From positions 3,159,363 through 3,223,362 of the forward strand of contig NW_004450477.1 of the NCBI RefSeq assembly GCF_000321225.1: DNA of 64,000 bases, in the 5' to 3' direction. The DNA is from Odobenus rosmarus divergens. Taxonomy: Eukaryota; Chordata; Mammalia; Carnivora; Odobenidae. The translations under genes were made by a program, and so were the position numbers. The notes beneath the pieces were generated by a model, which was not told the origin of the DNA, made no database searches, and saw nothing but the letters and a program-made list of their open reading frames with translations. Shown piece by piece: positions 46,210-57,060 of the stretch. Position 1 is the stretch's first letter; each line of letters starts with the position of its first letter.

Positions 46210-46839
46210 CCAAATGAATTCTATACTCTAAACGTCCAGGATCTTATCCATGGGCTAAGCCTTCTGTCTGGGCTTCTCTATCACAGGGTCACAGAATCTA
46301 AGGGAAGGTGACACAAGGAATACAAACTGAACTTGCTGAAGTGGGAATACATAAAGGCAAAGTAATTTGGCCTGATGTTGACGTCTCTTTTTCCCAGATA
46401 ATCGCTTTCCCCTTATTTACAGCACTTTATGATCTTTTGATTAGAATCCCTTTTCCTTGGTCTAAAATGTATGTATAATATTTAATATTAATTACATTAT
46501 AATTAATGATAAGCCTGGCTCAATTAGAAATACCTACCTAATAATTAAATACAATGGAGTACCAGGAAAAAGAGACATTTTTAGAAATACAAGCATCAGA
46601 AACTTTCCTGCTTCTTTCATTACAGCTATTATGTAATAAAGATGAGTATTAGTGACTGAGGGTGAGAGTTTACAAACCTAGGAGAGACTGGATAAAACAA
46701 AGTCTATAAAAAGACTATTTTTTACTTACATATAGCCATACATATAATTTTATACAAATGCATAAATATTTACATTTCTAACTAAAAAAATGTTTTAAAC
46801 ATGGCCTTCCCTTCCCACTTTAATACTCTTCTTAATTTC

Positions 46840-48780
46840 ATGTGGTCCTCAACTCATGGAGTATGAAAGGTTCTGTCTGGCTTCCTGGCTCTACACTGTG
46901 GATTGGAAAACTCTCTTGAGTCATAAGCTGAGGTTCCTCTTCTTTATTTCCATCTCTCAGGCTCATTGTCCTTCATTGCCCGATGGTCAGTGTCTTGAAA
47001 TCCATTTTTATATATCTTCTCTGTTGTTGTTCCAGGAGGGCAGATAAATTAGGTCTGTGACTCCCATCTTGGGTGAGATCCAAAGTGTAGACTGTAGGGT
47101 CCCACCAAGTTTCAGCAGCCTTGCCCTGACTGATGCTAACTGGGGTCTGCCTGCAGGTGAAAAATTACAAAATAGGAAACTCCTTTCTGCCATTTGTAGA
47201 TGTCACTCCAGTTTCTGCTCATTTTTGGTTATTCTCCAATCTTTTTAGGTCATTGTCCCCAAAGTTTTCCCAGAGTTTCGAGTAGTCTTGACTTGGTAAA
47301 AGGTACTCTGCCATTACCAGGAGGAGGAAGTATTTGAATCTTTTGCTTCCTTTTTTGCCAAATATGCAATGTCACTATTTTTAGTTTCTCACTGAAATTT
47401 TGGTTTAGTTTTATCCCCATGTATGCATTAGCACATTGTTGTGTCTAATAATTTCACTCTTGGGAGTACTAGTGGATCTCTTTCTTGTTACCTGTTATTT
47501 GTGCTAGTTTTGTTCATGGCATTGTGTTTTTTCATGTGCCTAGTTATTTTTTAGAAGGAAGTGTTTTTGAAAAATTATTTATAAAAACAATTTGAGGTCT
47601 AAGATACTGTTATCATCCTCTAGGGTAAAATTTTCTTTTTTATATAAGAGCTTTACTGAGATAATTCACCTACCATACCACTTACTCATTTGAAGTACAC
47701 AATTTAATGGTTTTTAGTATATTTACAGTTATATAACCATTAAGACAATCAATTTTAGAACATTTCTCTAGAGTGAATTTGTTTCTGCTAGGCCCCTGAG
47801 GAGATTAATAACCTGGAGTCAATTTAGTCTAATTTTCCGATTTAACATTTTCTGGGCCACACAGATGACTTACAATGGTTACTTCTGTTTTTTTCTGTCT
47901 CCTGGGTACTGCTCTTCATGGTGCCAACCCCAAAAGTAGGTAGTTTTTATGGGTGCCATCCTTTGTCAGGCCTGGACTCTGTTTTATTCCCCTGGTCTCA
48001 AAATGGGACAAATTCACAGCTTTCCAGCATCCTCATAGCCTGTTGTAAAAAGGGCAATCAATGTATCTCAAATACTGAATCTCTTCTCCCCTGGATTTCT
48101 GTCTTCTGGATTTTGATCTGATATTACCTCATCATCCTGTTAGCTCTTTGATGTTTTTAGCAAGGTGGTTTTTATATTTTGCTGACTTCTCAGTTGTCTT
48201 CAGTAGGAAGGCTTCTCTGAATTACCTGTCTACCATTTGCAGAAGAGGAAATCTCTTCGTCAGTTTAAGTATGCTCCTAAAAATAACACATAGATGAACT
48301 TGCTTTTTATATCAATCTGACAGTCTTTGTTTTTCAAAAGGGAGATTTAATCCCAGCACATTTAATATTGTGATTGATCAGTCTTATTTCTCCTAATGTT
48401 TTGTTTCCAAATTTATGTTTCTTCTTTTCTCTTTTTTTTTTTTTTTTAAATTTATTTGACAGAGAGAGACACAGCGAGAGAGGGAACACAAGCAGGGGGA
48501 GTGGGAGAGGGAGAAGCAGGCTTCCGCCGAGCAGGGAGCCCGATATGGGGCTTGAACCCAGGACCCTGGGATCATGACCTGAGCTGAAGGCAGACGCTTA
48601 ATGACTGAGCCACCCAGGCACCCCTTCTTTTCTCTTATTTTTCCTCCTGTGATTCAATATTCCCTTATTAGGTTGGAGATTTAAGGTAGATTTTTATTCC
48701 TTTAGTGGTTATCTTCCTGTTTTTTTGTTTGTTTGTTTGTATGATTAGATCAATAAGACTTTACCCTTATCTGAAAACAA
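46840..48780 (-). repeat. Old L1 fragments, antisense (with a SINE inside)
   Basis: AT-rich sequence with landmarks of antisense L1. At 47645-47765, GCTTTACTGAGATAATTCAC and CACAATTTAATGGTTTTTAG are the complement of an L1M 3' end. At 48310-48410, GGGAGATTTAATCCCAGCAC resembles the complement of the inter-ORF/ORF2-start region. The 46840-47640 part resembles another L1 end less clearly. The copies are too decayed to delimit. Confidence 0.5.
48434..48624 (-). mobile_element. CAN-SINE, antisense
   Basis: Poly(T), AAATTTATTTGACAGAGAGA, GGGATCATGACCTGAGCTGA, end GAGCCACCCAGGCACCCC. It is flanked by the exact 12-bp duplication TTCTTTTCTCTT (48422-48433 and 48625-48636). Confidence 0.96.
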
Positions 48781-48794
48781 TAGACCATTATTTC

Positions 48795-49340
48795 TCCTAA
48801 CCGAGTATGGGATGCAGAATTCTAAGGCCCTCAAGATTCCTGCTCCTTGGTATCTATACCTTGCAGGACCTCCTGCCCTTGAGTATAGTCAGGATCTGCG
48901 AATATGATGTAGTAGTCACTCCCTTGATTAGCTTACATGATAGGAGACTGTTGCAGCAGACCGAAGAGGCATTTCCCTGCTGGCTGAGAAGTAAACTGCG
49001 ATGTTGTGAGAGGGTCACGTGGCTAGAATCTAAGGGGAGCCTAAAGATGCTGAAGAGTGAGCCCTAGCTAAAAGCCAGCAAGAAAATAGGGACTTAAGTC
49101 CCACAACTGCAAGAACCTGAGTAAGGCCAACCACTAGTGAGCTTGGAAGAGGCCTCTGTGCCTTGGATGAGATCATAGCACCAGGTGACACTTTCATTTT
49201 AGCCTAAAGACCCTAAGTGGAAGACCTTACTTATTAGTGGCTGAATTCTTGACTCATGAAACTGTTAGATAATAAATTTGTGGCGTTTTAAGCCATTAAA
49301 TTTGTGGTAATCTATTATACAAAAATAGAAAGCTCAAACA
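48795..49340 (+). mobile_element. Probable MaLR-type LTR
   Basis: Ends with AGATAATAAATTTGTGGCGT and TTTTAAGCCATTAAATTTGTGGTAAT, the poly(A) signal and U5 pattern of MLT/MST LTRs. The upstream body includes CTAAGGGGAGCCTAAAGATG and AAGAGGCCTCTGTGCC. The 5' boundary is uncertain. Confidence 0.55.
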
Positions 49341-49466
49341 AGACACTCTTGTTTCCCCCAACAAGGTATACTACTTCTTCCCTGTAGTAGGAGACCTTCC
49401 ACTTTCTGCTTCTTTTCCTCCTTTGTCCTACCTTTTCTACTATTAAAGACCCCAAGAACACTCTAC

Positions 49467-49912
49467 ATATTAATTGCTAGGGCTGCTGTAACCAAGTACC
49501 AAAACTGAGTGGCTTGAACAACAGAAATTTGTAGTCTCACAATTCTGGAGGCTACAAAGCCAAGATCAAGGTGTTGGCAGAATTGGTTCTTTAGACGGCT
49601 GTGGGGAAACAATCTGTTCGATGCTTCTCTCCTAGCTTCTGGTAGTTGACTGGCAAATTTAAGCTTTCCTTAATGTATAGAAGTCCCACCCATCTCTGCC
49701 TTCATCTTCAAATGGCATTCTTCCTGTATTTCCAAATGTCTTTAAGGACATCAGTCATATTGGATTGGGGGCCACCCTACTCTAGTATGACCTCATCTTA
49801 ACTACTTATATCTGCAATAACCCTATTTCCAAATAAGGTCACATTCATTCTGAACTGGGGGTTAGGACTTCATTTTATGAATTGGGGGGGGAGCATAATT
49901 TAACCCATAACA
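49467..49912 (-). mobile_element. ERVL-MaLR LTR (MLT1/MST type), antisense
   Basis: The + strand reads GCTAGGGCTGCTGTAACCAA, AACAACAGAAATTTGTAGTC, CTCACAATTCTGGAGGCTAC, AAGATCAAGGTGTTGGCAG, ATTTCCAAATAAGGTCACAT and AATTTAACCCATAACAC. This is the reverse complement of a MaLR LTR that begins TGTTATGGGTT on the minus strand. Confidence 0.85.
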
Positions 49913-49956
49913 CTTTTACATCTTTCCTCTTTCTTTTAGGTTTAGCTGAAACAGTA

Positions 49957-50277
49957 TACAGTTGACCCTTGAACAACACGACTGAACTGCATGGGCTCAC
50001 TTATACATGGATTTTTTTTACAGTGTTGTCAATGTATTTTCTCTTCCTTACAATTTCCATAACATTTACTTTTCTCTTAATTTATTGTAGGAATAGTGTA
50101 TATTACACATAGCATACAAAATATGTGTTAATTGATTGTTGTTGGTAAGGCTTCCAGTCAATAGTAGGTTATTAGTAATTAAGTTCTGGGGGAGTAAAAA
50201 GTTCTATTAGGATTTCTGACTACATGGAGGGTCAGTGCCCTTCACCCCCACATTGCTCAAGCATCAACTACAGTAGG
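49957..50277. repeat. MER2-type (Tigger-related) DNA transposon
   Basis: The left terminus CAGTTGACCCTTGAACAACA is the hallmark of MER2. The body has CACTTATACATGGATTTTTT, GTGTATATTACACATAGCAT and AAGGCTTCCAGTCAATAGTA, and the right end CTCAAGCATCAACTACAG is a decayed inverted copy. A TA precedes the left terminus. Confidence 0.85.
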
Positions 50278-50316
50278 TTTTACAATATTCCTTGCACTGT
50301 GTCCCTCTTTCCAAGA

Positions 50317-50503
50317 GTTTTTTTTTTTTTAAAGATTTCTGAGAGCACATGCCTGTGGGGTAGGGGCAAAGTGGGGGGACAGAGGGTGAGGGAGAGAAGC
50401 AGACCCCTGCTGAGCATAAAGCCTGATGTGGGGCTCAATCTCATTAACCTAAGCCAAAATCAAGAGTTGGATGCTCAACTGACTGAGCCACCCAGCTGCC
50501 CCC
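50317..50503 (-). mobile_element. CAN-SINE, antisense, diverged
   Basis: Poly(T) then AAAGATTTCTGAGAGCACAT, TGATGTGGGGCTCAATCTCA, end GACTGAGCCACCCAGCTGCC. It lacks the usual GGATCATGACC segment and has imperfect flanks, so it is an old copy. Confidence 0.88.
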
Positions 50504-50535
50504 CAAAAGCTCTTAAGTAATAATTACATAACACA

Positions 50536-50714
50536 GGGGCACCTGGGGTAGCTCAGTCAGTTAAGCATCTGACTTTGGCTCAGGTCATGATCTCAGGGAC
50601 CTGGGATTGAGCCCCACATCTGGCTCTGCACTCCGCAGGGAATTTACTTCTCCCTCTCCCTCTGCCTCTCTCCCCTCCCCGAGCCTGTGCTAGCTCTCAA
50701 ATAAAATCTTTAAA
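50536..50714 (+). mobile_element. CAN-SINE
   Basis: Head GGGGCACCTGGGGTAGCTCA, CTCAGGTCATGATCTCAGGG, tail CAAATAAAATCTTTAAAG. It sits only about 32 bases beyond the antisense SINE at 50317-50503, forming an inverted SINE pair. Confidence 0.93.
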
Positions 50715-50789
50715 GTTATACAACACATTGCTATCTTGATAGATTCCTATCTCTTAAGATTAAATGCACGCATAACCCCTTCGTGGGAG

Positions 50790-52150
50790 GGTCACTGATC
50801 CCTTGTTTCCTTTTCTCCCACATCTTGGGACCTCCATTCAGTCTCATTTGTCTTGTGGTTAGAGTAGTAATGTTCTTGAAGTTTTACACATCCTTCCATA
50901 TTTTTTTTAATAAACTGGAAGGTGTGTTTGGTCTGTATACATAGGACTCTAGATTTGTACCCCTTGTTGCTCAGTAACATGTATGTGCTTTCTATCTCTA
51001 GTTTCCACTGCCACAAGAGAGAAGTCTGGTATCAGTCTGATTATTATTTCTTCACAAGTTATTTTTGCCTAGAAGCCTGTAATTCTTTCCCGCATTATAC
51101 AACACCTAGGTGTCTCCTTTCTCATCAGTCCAATCTGGGTCTCTGAGAGCCCTTTCAATTTGCAGGGAAATTTTCTTTTATCAGTGTTTCTTGTCTTTCT
51201 ATCTAGTCTTTTTCTTTTTTATGAGCACCTGTTATGATGACAGAAGATCTTCTGGATCTATTTTCTATTTTTCTCACCCTTCCACCTTTCCCCTCATAAT
51301 TTCCCCTTTAAATTGATCTGTGTTTTTTTTAAAGATTTTATTTATTTATTTGAGAGAGAGAGAGCACGAGAGTGAGGAGGGAAGAGGGAGAAGCAGACTC
51401 CCTGCTGAGCAGGAAGCCTGATGCGGGACTCGATCCCGGGACTCCAGGATCATGACCTGAGCCAAAGGCAGTCGCTTAACCAACTGAGCCACCCAGGCGC
51501 CCCGATCTATCTGTGCTTTTAAATACATCTTGCACTTGGTTTATCAGGCTACTAACTCAATCTTATGTATACTTTTCTTCATCAATTGAGAATTTTTACT
51601 TTTGTTCTATAGGAAGCCTTTGTGCTGTCTTAAATGTCTTTAACTGTTCTAATTCTTGTTTTTACTTAGGTTTTCATCTGTGTCCTCTAGCAGTTTTATT
51701 TGCCTAGTTGTATATCCTGATATTTCTTTCTGATCATTCTCTTTTTGATTGTTGAGTACCCTGAGAAAAGTCAGTGTTTTTCCAATTAGGTTTTATAAGA
51801 CTTTGGGTTTAACTACTGGACTATCCTAAAAGGCGTGAACTCAGCAGGTACCAAAAGGCCAAGTGGTTTCTATCTCTATGGGTATGTAGGACAATATGGT
51901 CTCTACCCCTAGCTGTGTCCTTTGCTTGAAATACTCTCTAGCATCCAGTCCACCTCTATCTTCCAACTTCAAAGGCAGGGAAGATTCAGTCTACTTATTT
52001 AACAACTTCTTTGCCTTCACGCATTCAAAAGTCCCAGCATACATATGAAGCAGATGTGACCTTTCCCTTTCTTGTGAGGACTCCCTACATCTCTGAGTGG
52101 CAGGCTCTTGCCAAGGCCCATCACTTTCCAGTCTTTGCTCCTGGATCCCT
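50790..52150 (-). repeat. AT-rich, probably old L1-derived, with a SINE
   Basis: Pyrimidine/T-rich sequence (for example ATCTTGGGACCTCCATTCAG and TCTGGATCTATTTTCTATTT) with the texture of antisense L1 5'/ORF1 remnants. I cannot align it to a definite subfamily. The part 51840-52150 may be unrelated single-copy DNA. Confidence 0.3.
51324..51503 (-). mobile_element. CAN-SINE, antisense
   Basis: TTTAAAGATTTTATTTATTT, GA tract, GGACTCGATCCCGGGACTCC, AGGATCATGACCTGAGCC, end GAGCCACCCAGGCGCCCC. Flanks share GATCT...TGTG...TTTT. Well preserved head and CpGs. Confidence 0.95.
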
Positions 52151-52193
52151 CCATTACAGGCATAGCTTGTTTTATTGTGCTTCACAGATAATG

Positions 52194-52229
<36 letters not shown>

Positions 52230-52369
52230 AGGTTTGTACCAACGCTGTGTTGAGCAAGTCTATTGGCACTATTTTTCGAACACCATTTGCTCACTTTGTG
52301 TCTGTGTTACATTTTGGTAATCCTTGCAGTATTTCAACATTTTGCATTATTATGATGACCTTTTAAGTT

Positions 52370-53890
52370 TGAAACCACTCTTTACTCCCTCCCCCCCATT
52401 TTAGATATATAATCGTTTCATATTTTACATAGTTTTATTTTGCAAATCCCTTGACTGATTTTTACAGATACACTTATTTTTATTGCTTTTGTTCTTCATA
52501 TTCTTAATTATTGTCTTTCCTTTCCACTCAAAGAATCCCCTTTAATATTTCATGCAGGGCTGGTTTAGCGGACATGAACTCCTTTCGTTTTTGTTTATCT
52601 GAGGAACTCTTTCTCTCTCCTTTTATTCTGAATGAGAGCCTTGCTGGATAGAGAATTCTTAGCTGCAGATTTTATCCTTTCAGTACTTTGACTATACCAT
52701 GCCACCCGCTTCTGGCCTGCAAAGTTTCTGCTGAAAAATCTGATAGCTTTACGGAGTTTCCCTTGTATGTAATGATCTTTTCTCTTGCTGCTTTTAAATT
52801 TTTTTCTTTATCACTACTTTTTGCCATTTTAATTATGTGTCTTGGTGTGGACCTCCTTGGGTTGATTTTGGGGGAGGGGGTGTCTCTGTGCTTCCTAGAT
52901 CAGGATATCTGTTTTCTTATCCAGATTTGGGAAGTTTTCAGCTATTATTTCTTCAAATAAATTTTCTGCTCCCTTTTTTTCTCTTTTCTGGGATCTCTAT
53001 AATATTGATGTTCTTACACTTGATGGAATCGCCAAGTTCCCTAAGTCTATTCTTACTTTGCATAATTCTTTTTTCTCTCATTTGTTCAGCCTGATTACTT
53101 TCCATTACTCTGTCTTCCAGGTCATTAATTTGTTCCTCTGCTTCCTCTAATCTATTTATTCCAACCATGTACATTTTAAAATTTGATTTATTGTGTTCAT
53201 CTCTGATTCTTTTTTATCTCTGTGTTAAGGGTCTCACTGATGTTCTCCACTCTTTTCTCAACTCCATTAAGTATCTTTATGACCATTACTTTAAATTCTC
53301 TATCAGGCATATTTATTATTTATATCTGTTTCACTCAGGTCTCTTGCTGTGGTTTTGTCTTTGTTCTTTCATTTGGGACATATTCCTCTGTCTCATCTTG
53401 TCTAATTCTGTGTCTGTTTCTGTGTGTTAGGAAGATCAGCTACATCTCTTGCTCTTGAAAGTAATGGCCTTATGAAGAAGCAGTTCTATAGTTCCCTAAA
53501 GCACAGTGTCCTCTGGACCTGGCACTTCAGGGTTGTCTCCTATATGTATTGTGCGTGCCCTCTTGTGTCCTGGCCTCTTCTTCCTTCATTACAGTTATCT
53601 GCAGAGGCTCTCTTTGCCTATTGTGGGCAGTGTTTGGTCCCCAGCCAGGGAAGGGGTGTGTTTTAACAAGGTATGCACCAGTCTGCTTGCAAAATGAGAC
53701 CTGCTGCCAGGAGAGGCCAGCCCAAACGAATCTGCAAAGTATGCATGGTCGGGGCACTCAACAAGGCATCCCTCAGGCTTCCACGGGGCCCACTGCAGCT
53801 GCCATCATCGTCACTGCTGCAGAGACTGAAGCCCTGCAAAATGCAGGGATTGGGAGATGTGGTGCTGCTGAAGTTTGTGCCTGCCTTCTT
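52370..53890 (-). mobile_element. L1 fragment (5'UTR, ORF1) nested in the Tigger element
   Basis: On the minus strand an ORF1 coiled-coil segment is readable between about 53170 and 52955: RLEEAEEQINDLEDRVMESN then RLRELGDSIKCKNINIIEIP. Further along lie the ORF1-end tracts that also occur near 62.9-63.1 kb. The 5' side (53450-53890) carries GC-richer 5'UTR-like sequence with AGCTGCCATCATCGTCACTG. The fragment lacks ORF2, either deleted or a HAL1-like form. Its limits are inferred from where Tigger sequence stops and resumes. Confidence 0.75.
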
Positions 53891-54059
53891 GACCAAAGAC
53901 CTCTGATATTATTGTAACCATTTTGGGGTGCCATAAAACACCTGCAGAAGGCAGCAAACCTGATAAATATATGTGTTCTGAACACCACTGACTGGCCATT
54001 CCATCTCTCTTCCTGTCCTCAGGCTTCTCTATTCCCTGTGACACAGTAATGAAATTAGG

Positions 54060-55715
54060 CCAATCAATAACCCTACAAAGGCCTTAGAAGGTTCAAGTGA
54101 AAGGAAGAATTGCATGTCTCTCACTTTAAATCAAAAGCTAGAAAGATTAAGCTTTGTGAGGAAGGCATGTTGAAAGCTGAGATAGGCTGAATGCCAGACT
54201 TCTTGTGCCAAATAGCCAAATGCAAAGGAAATGTTCTTGAAGGAAATTAAAAGTGCTACTCCAGTGAACACATGAATGATAAGGCAGTAAAACAGCCTTA
54301 TAGTTGATATGGAGAAAGTTTTAAGTGATTTGGATAAAAGATCAAACCATCCACAACATTCCTTTAAAAGCCAAAGCTTAATCCAGAGCAAGGCTGACAA
54401 AGTCTGAAGCTAGCAGAGGTTGGTTGATGAGGTTTGAGGAAAAAGCTGTCTCTATAACATAAAGTGCAAGGCAAACTAGCAAGTTATCCAGATGATCGAG
54501 CTAAGATAATTAACAAAGGTGGCTACACTAAATAGCAGATTTTCAATGTAGACAAAACATTCTTCTGTTGGAAGATGATGCCATCTAGGACTTTCAAAGC
54601 AAAAGAAAAGAAGTCAGTGCCTGGCTTCAAAGCCTCAAAGGACAGGCTGACTCTCTTTGTGGGGACTATTGCAGATGCTGACTTTGTTGAAGCCAATGCT
54701 CACTGACCATTCTGAAAATCCCAGGGCCTTTAAGAATTATGCAAAATCAACTCTGCCTGTGCTCTGTAAATGGAACAACAAAGGTTTACTGAATATTTTA
54801 AGCCCATTGTTGAGACCAACTGTTCAGAAAAAAAGATTCCTCTCAAAATATTACTGCTTACTGACAATGTACCTGGTCACCCAAGAACTCTGATGGAGAT
54901 GTACAATGAGATGAATGTTGTTCTCGTGCTTGCTAACACAACATCATACTGCTACCCATGGGTCAAGGAGTCTTTTCAACTTTCAAGTCTGAATATTTAA
55001 GAAATATGTTTCATAAGGCTATAAGTGCTATCACTAGTGATTCCTCTGATAGATCTGGGGAAAGTAAACTGAAAACCTTCTGGGAAGGATTCACCATTCT
55101 AGGTGCCATTAAGAACATTCATGGTTCATGGGTAGAGGTCAAACTATCAACATTAACAGGATTCTAGAAGAAGTTGATTCCAACCCTCATGGATGATTTT
55201 GAGGGATTCAAGACTTCAGCGGAGGAAGTCACTGCAGATGTGGTGGAAATAGCAAGAGAACTAGAATTAGGAGAGCCTGAAGATGTGACTGAATTGCTGG
55301 CAATCTCCTGAGAAAACCTGAATGGATGAGGAGTTGCTTCTTACGGATGAGTAAAGAAAGTGGTTTCTTGAGATGGCTTCTACTCCTGGGGAAGAGGCTA
55401 TGAAGACTACTGAAATTAGCACAAAGGATTTAGAGTATCACATAAACTTAGTTGATAAAATGGTCGCAGGGTCTGAGAAGAAAGACACCGATTTGGAAGT
55501 TTTACTCTGGGTAAAATGCTATCAAACAGCACGGCATGCTACAGAGAAATCATTCATGGAAGGAAGTGTCAATCAATGCAGCAAACTTCACTGCTTTAAG
55601 AAATTGCCAAGCCACCCCAACCTTCAGCAACCCACCTCCCTGAGCATTAAGCAGCCATCAACATGGAGGCAAGACCCTCCATCAGCAAAAAGATTACAAA
55701 CTGCTGAAAGCTGAT
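54060..55715 (+). pseudogene. Broken Tigger transposase
   Basis: Degraded transposase of the pogo/Tigger (DDE) family, related to the TIGD genes. Separate frames carry recognisable blocks: [20 protein letters not shown], then [20 protein letters not shown] with the DDE-type [20 protein letters not shown], then [20 protein letters not shown], and DLEYHINLVDKMVAGSEKKD at the end. They lie in different frames with intervening stops and small indels, so no protein is made. The order and spacing match an intact Tigger1 gene, and the N-terminal DNA-binding part is also decayed. Confidence 0.9.
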
Positions 55716-56029
55716 GATGGTTAGCATTTGTTAGCAAAAAAGTATTTTTTAATTAATGTATGTACATTGTTTTTTTAGACATCACACTTAATAGGCCATA
55801 ATATAGTATAACCCTAACTTTAATATGCACTGGGAAACCAACAAATTCATTTGCACTTGCCTTATTGGGGTGATCTGGAACCAAACCTGCAATATCTCCA
55901 AGGGATGCCTGTACTAGGCAGTTGATGGAGAAGCCTTGCATCAGTTCTCTCTGCCAGAACTTCAATGTACCCCAAGGTCTTAGTATTGGAGGTACTAGTT
56001 GTTTAGTCAACATTCATTCTCCCTTTCTT

Positions 56030-56475
56030 TCTTAAACCCCAATTCTGTTTGAGGGCACAACACTGGCACAGCTAACCATACTTCCTCAGATTCCCCTGCA
56101 GCTATGGGTAACTTTTTAACTCTGTTCTGGCCAATGGCTATTGGGAGGAGCTTCTGAGAAAACTATTGTTTTCCTGAAAAAAAGGGAGAGATTCTGCCAC
56201 AAGACAGTTTTTGTTGTTTTACCTTTCACTCTTTTTCCTCCCTGGAACACAGACTGGAAGCTTGGAGGTATAGCCCACATTCCTCAGTGATGAGGATGAA
56301 AGCCATATCCAAAGGTTGGTGCAGGAGGAAGCCACAGGGAGACTTTATCATTGACTTCCTCAAACAGCTGCACCAGCCTAGTTCCAGATTTCTATGAGAA
56401 AAGTAAACTCCTATTTAGTTTAGACATTGTAATGGGGTTTCTGATATATGCAGCCAAACACAATTCTAACTAAGT
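56030..56475 (+). mobile_element. Probable ERVL-type LTR
   Basis: CCAATGGCTATTGGGAGGAG (CCAAT) lies upstream, and the right end reads AGTAAACTCCTATTTAG, GGGTTTCTGATATATGCAGC and CAAACACAATTCTAACT, a pattern shared by MLT-like LTR ends. The family is not assigned. Confidence 0.4.
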
Positions 56476-56931
56476 CCTCACTTATGCCCAGTTGCTCATA
56501 GCTTTTAGCAGCCATTTGAATCCGAGATGGCGAAGAGCCTGGAGGGAGGAAGGGAGCTGCTTATAGAGTCCATGTTCTCTGAAAGCTCTTGATACTGAAA
56601 TGTTGAGTCAAATTAATCTTTAACATTCATTTATTTACTAAGCATTAAGTAGCGATTATGTGCCAGGCACTGAAGTGGGTGCTGGAAACCAAACAAAAAT
56701 CTCAACCTTGGCATTTCTTCATGAAAATTTCCTTTATTGATACAGGTTGGTTTTTTTGTTTGTTTGTTTTTTTACCTTACTCCCATGGTCCTGAGAAGCC
56801 ATAACGGGGAAGGTTTTTTTGGCTTCGGAAAGGTACTACAATGCCACAGTGTCTTCCTATGGTTTTTAACATTATAAAAGGGAAACAAACAGGCTAATTT
56901 CTAACTCAGAGCACAAGTTCCTTCCTGTTAC

Positions 56932-57060
56932 CTTCAAGTGCATCATCCTCCAGGTCTGCCAGAGTTGGTGCATTTGGGAGTGAATACACAGAAGACTGGT
57001 TGAGTTGAGTCAGTTTTGCGATGCTGTTAATTGCCATGCTGCCCAATGGAATGGTGTGCT
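56932..57060 (-). CDS. TPGS2: TPGS2 coding exon
   Basis: The 129-nt exon completes a Glu codon and reads HTIPLGSMAINSIAKLTQLN then QSSVYSLPNAPTLADLEDDA and LE, with one base of the following Ala codon. The acceptor is TTTTCCATAG read leftward and the donor is GTAACAGG (complement at 56931 leftward), a slightly weak site. IPLGSMAINSI and LPNAPTLADLEDD are conserved TPGS2 stretches. Confidence 0.97.

Larger units (their letters stand above)
52157..55911 (+). mobile_element. Tigger1-type DNA transposon with nested L1
   Basis: The left inverted repeat CAGGCATAGCTTGTTTTATT starts at 52157 and the right inverted repeat ends ATCTCCAAGGGATGCCTG at 55911. Each is bordered by the expected TA (52155-52156 and 55912-55913). 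The interior from about 53890 matches a Tigger transposase open frame, now broken. An antisense L1 occupies roughly 52370-53890. A T run of about 26 bases follows the left terminus (near 52194-52220). The element belongs to the pogo/Tc1-mariner superfamily of eutherian age. Confidence 0.92.
45893..56931 (-). other. TPGS2: Large TPGS2 intron, 11 kb, repeat-dense
   Basis: Almost entirely repeats. From left to right: CAN-SINE, old antisense L1 (with a SINE inside), MaLR-type LTRs, a MER2-type element, three SINEs, further L1-like antisense sequence, a Tigger1-type transposon with an L1 inside, and a final LTR-like element. No TPGS2 exon signature is present. 56470-56930 shows nothing assignable. 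Confidence 0.8.

Noticed and set aside
52953..53174. Coiled-coil protein on the minus strand
   Set aside because: Recognised as L1 ORF1 coiled-coil sequence, not a host gene.
55373..55714. 113-aa open frame that might be a host gene
   Set aside because: It is the C-terminal block of the Tigger transposase, cut off from the rest by stops and shifts; not a domesticated TIGD gene.
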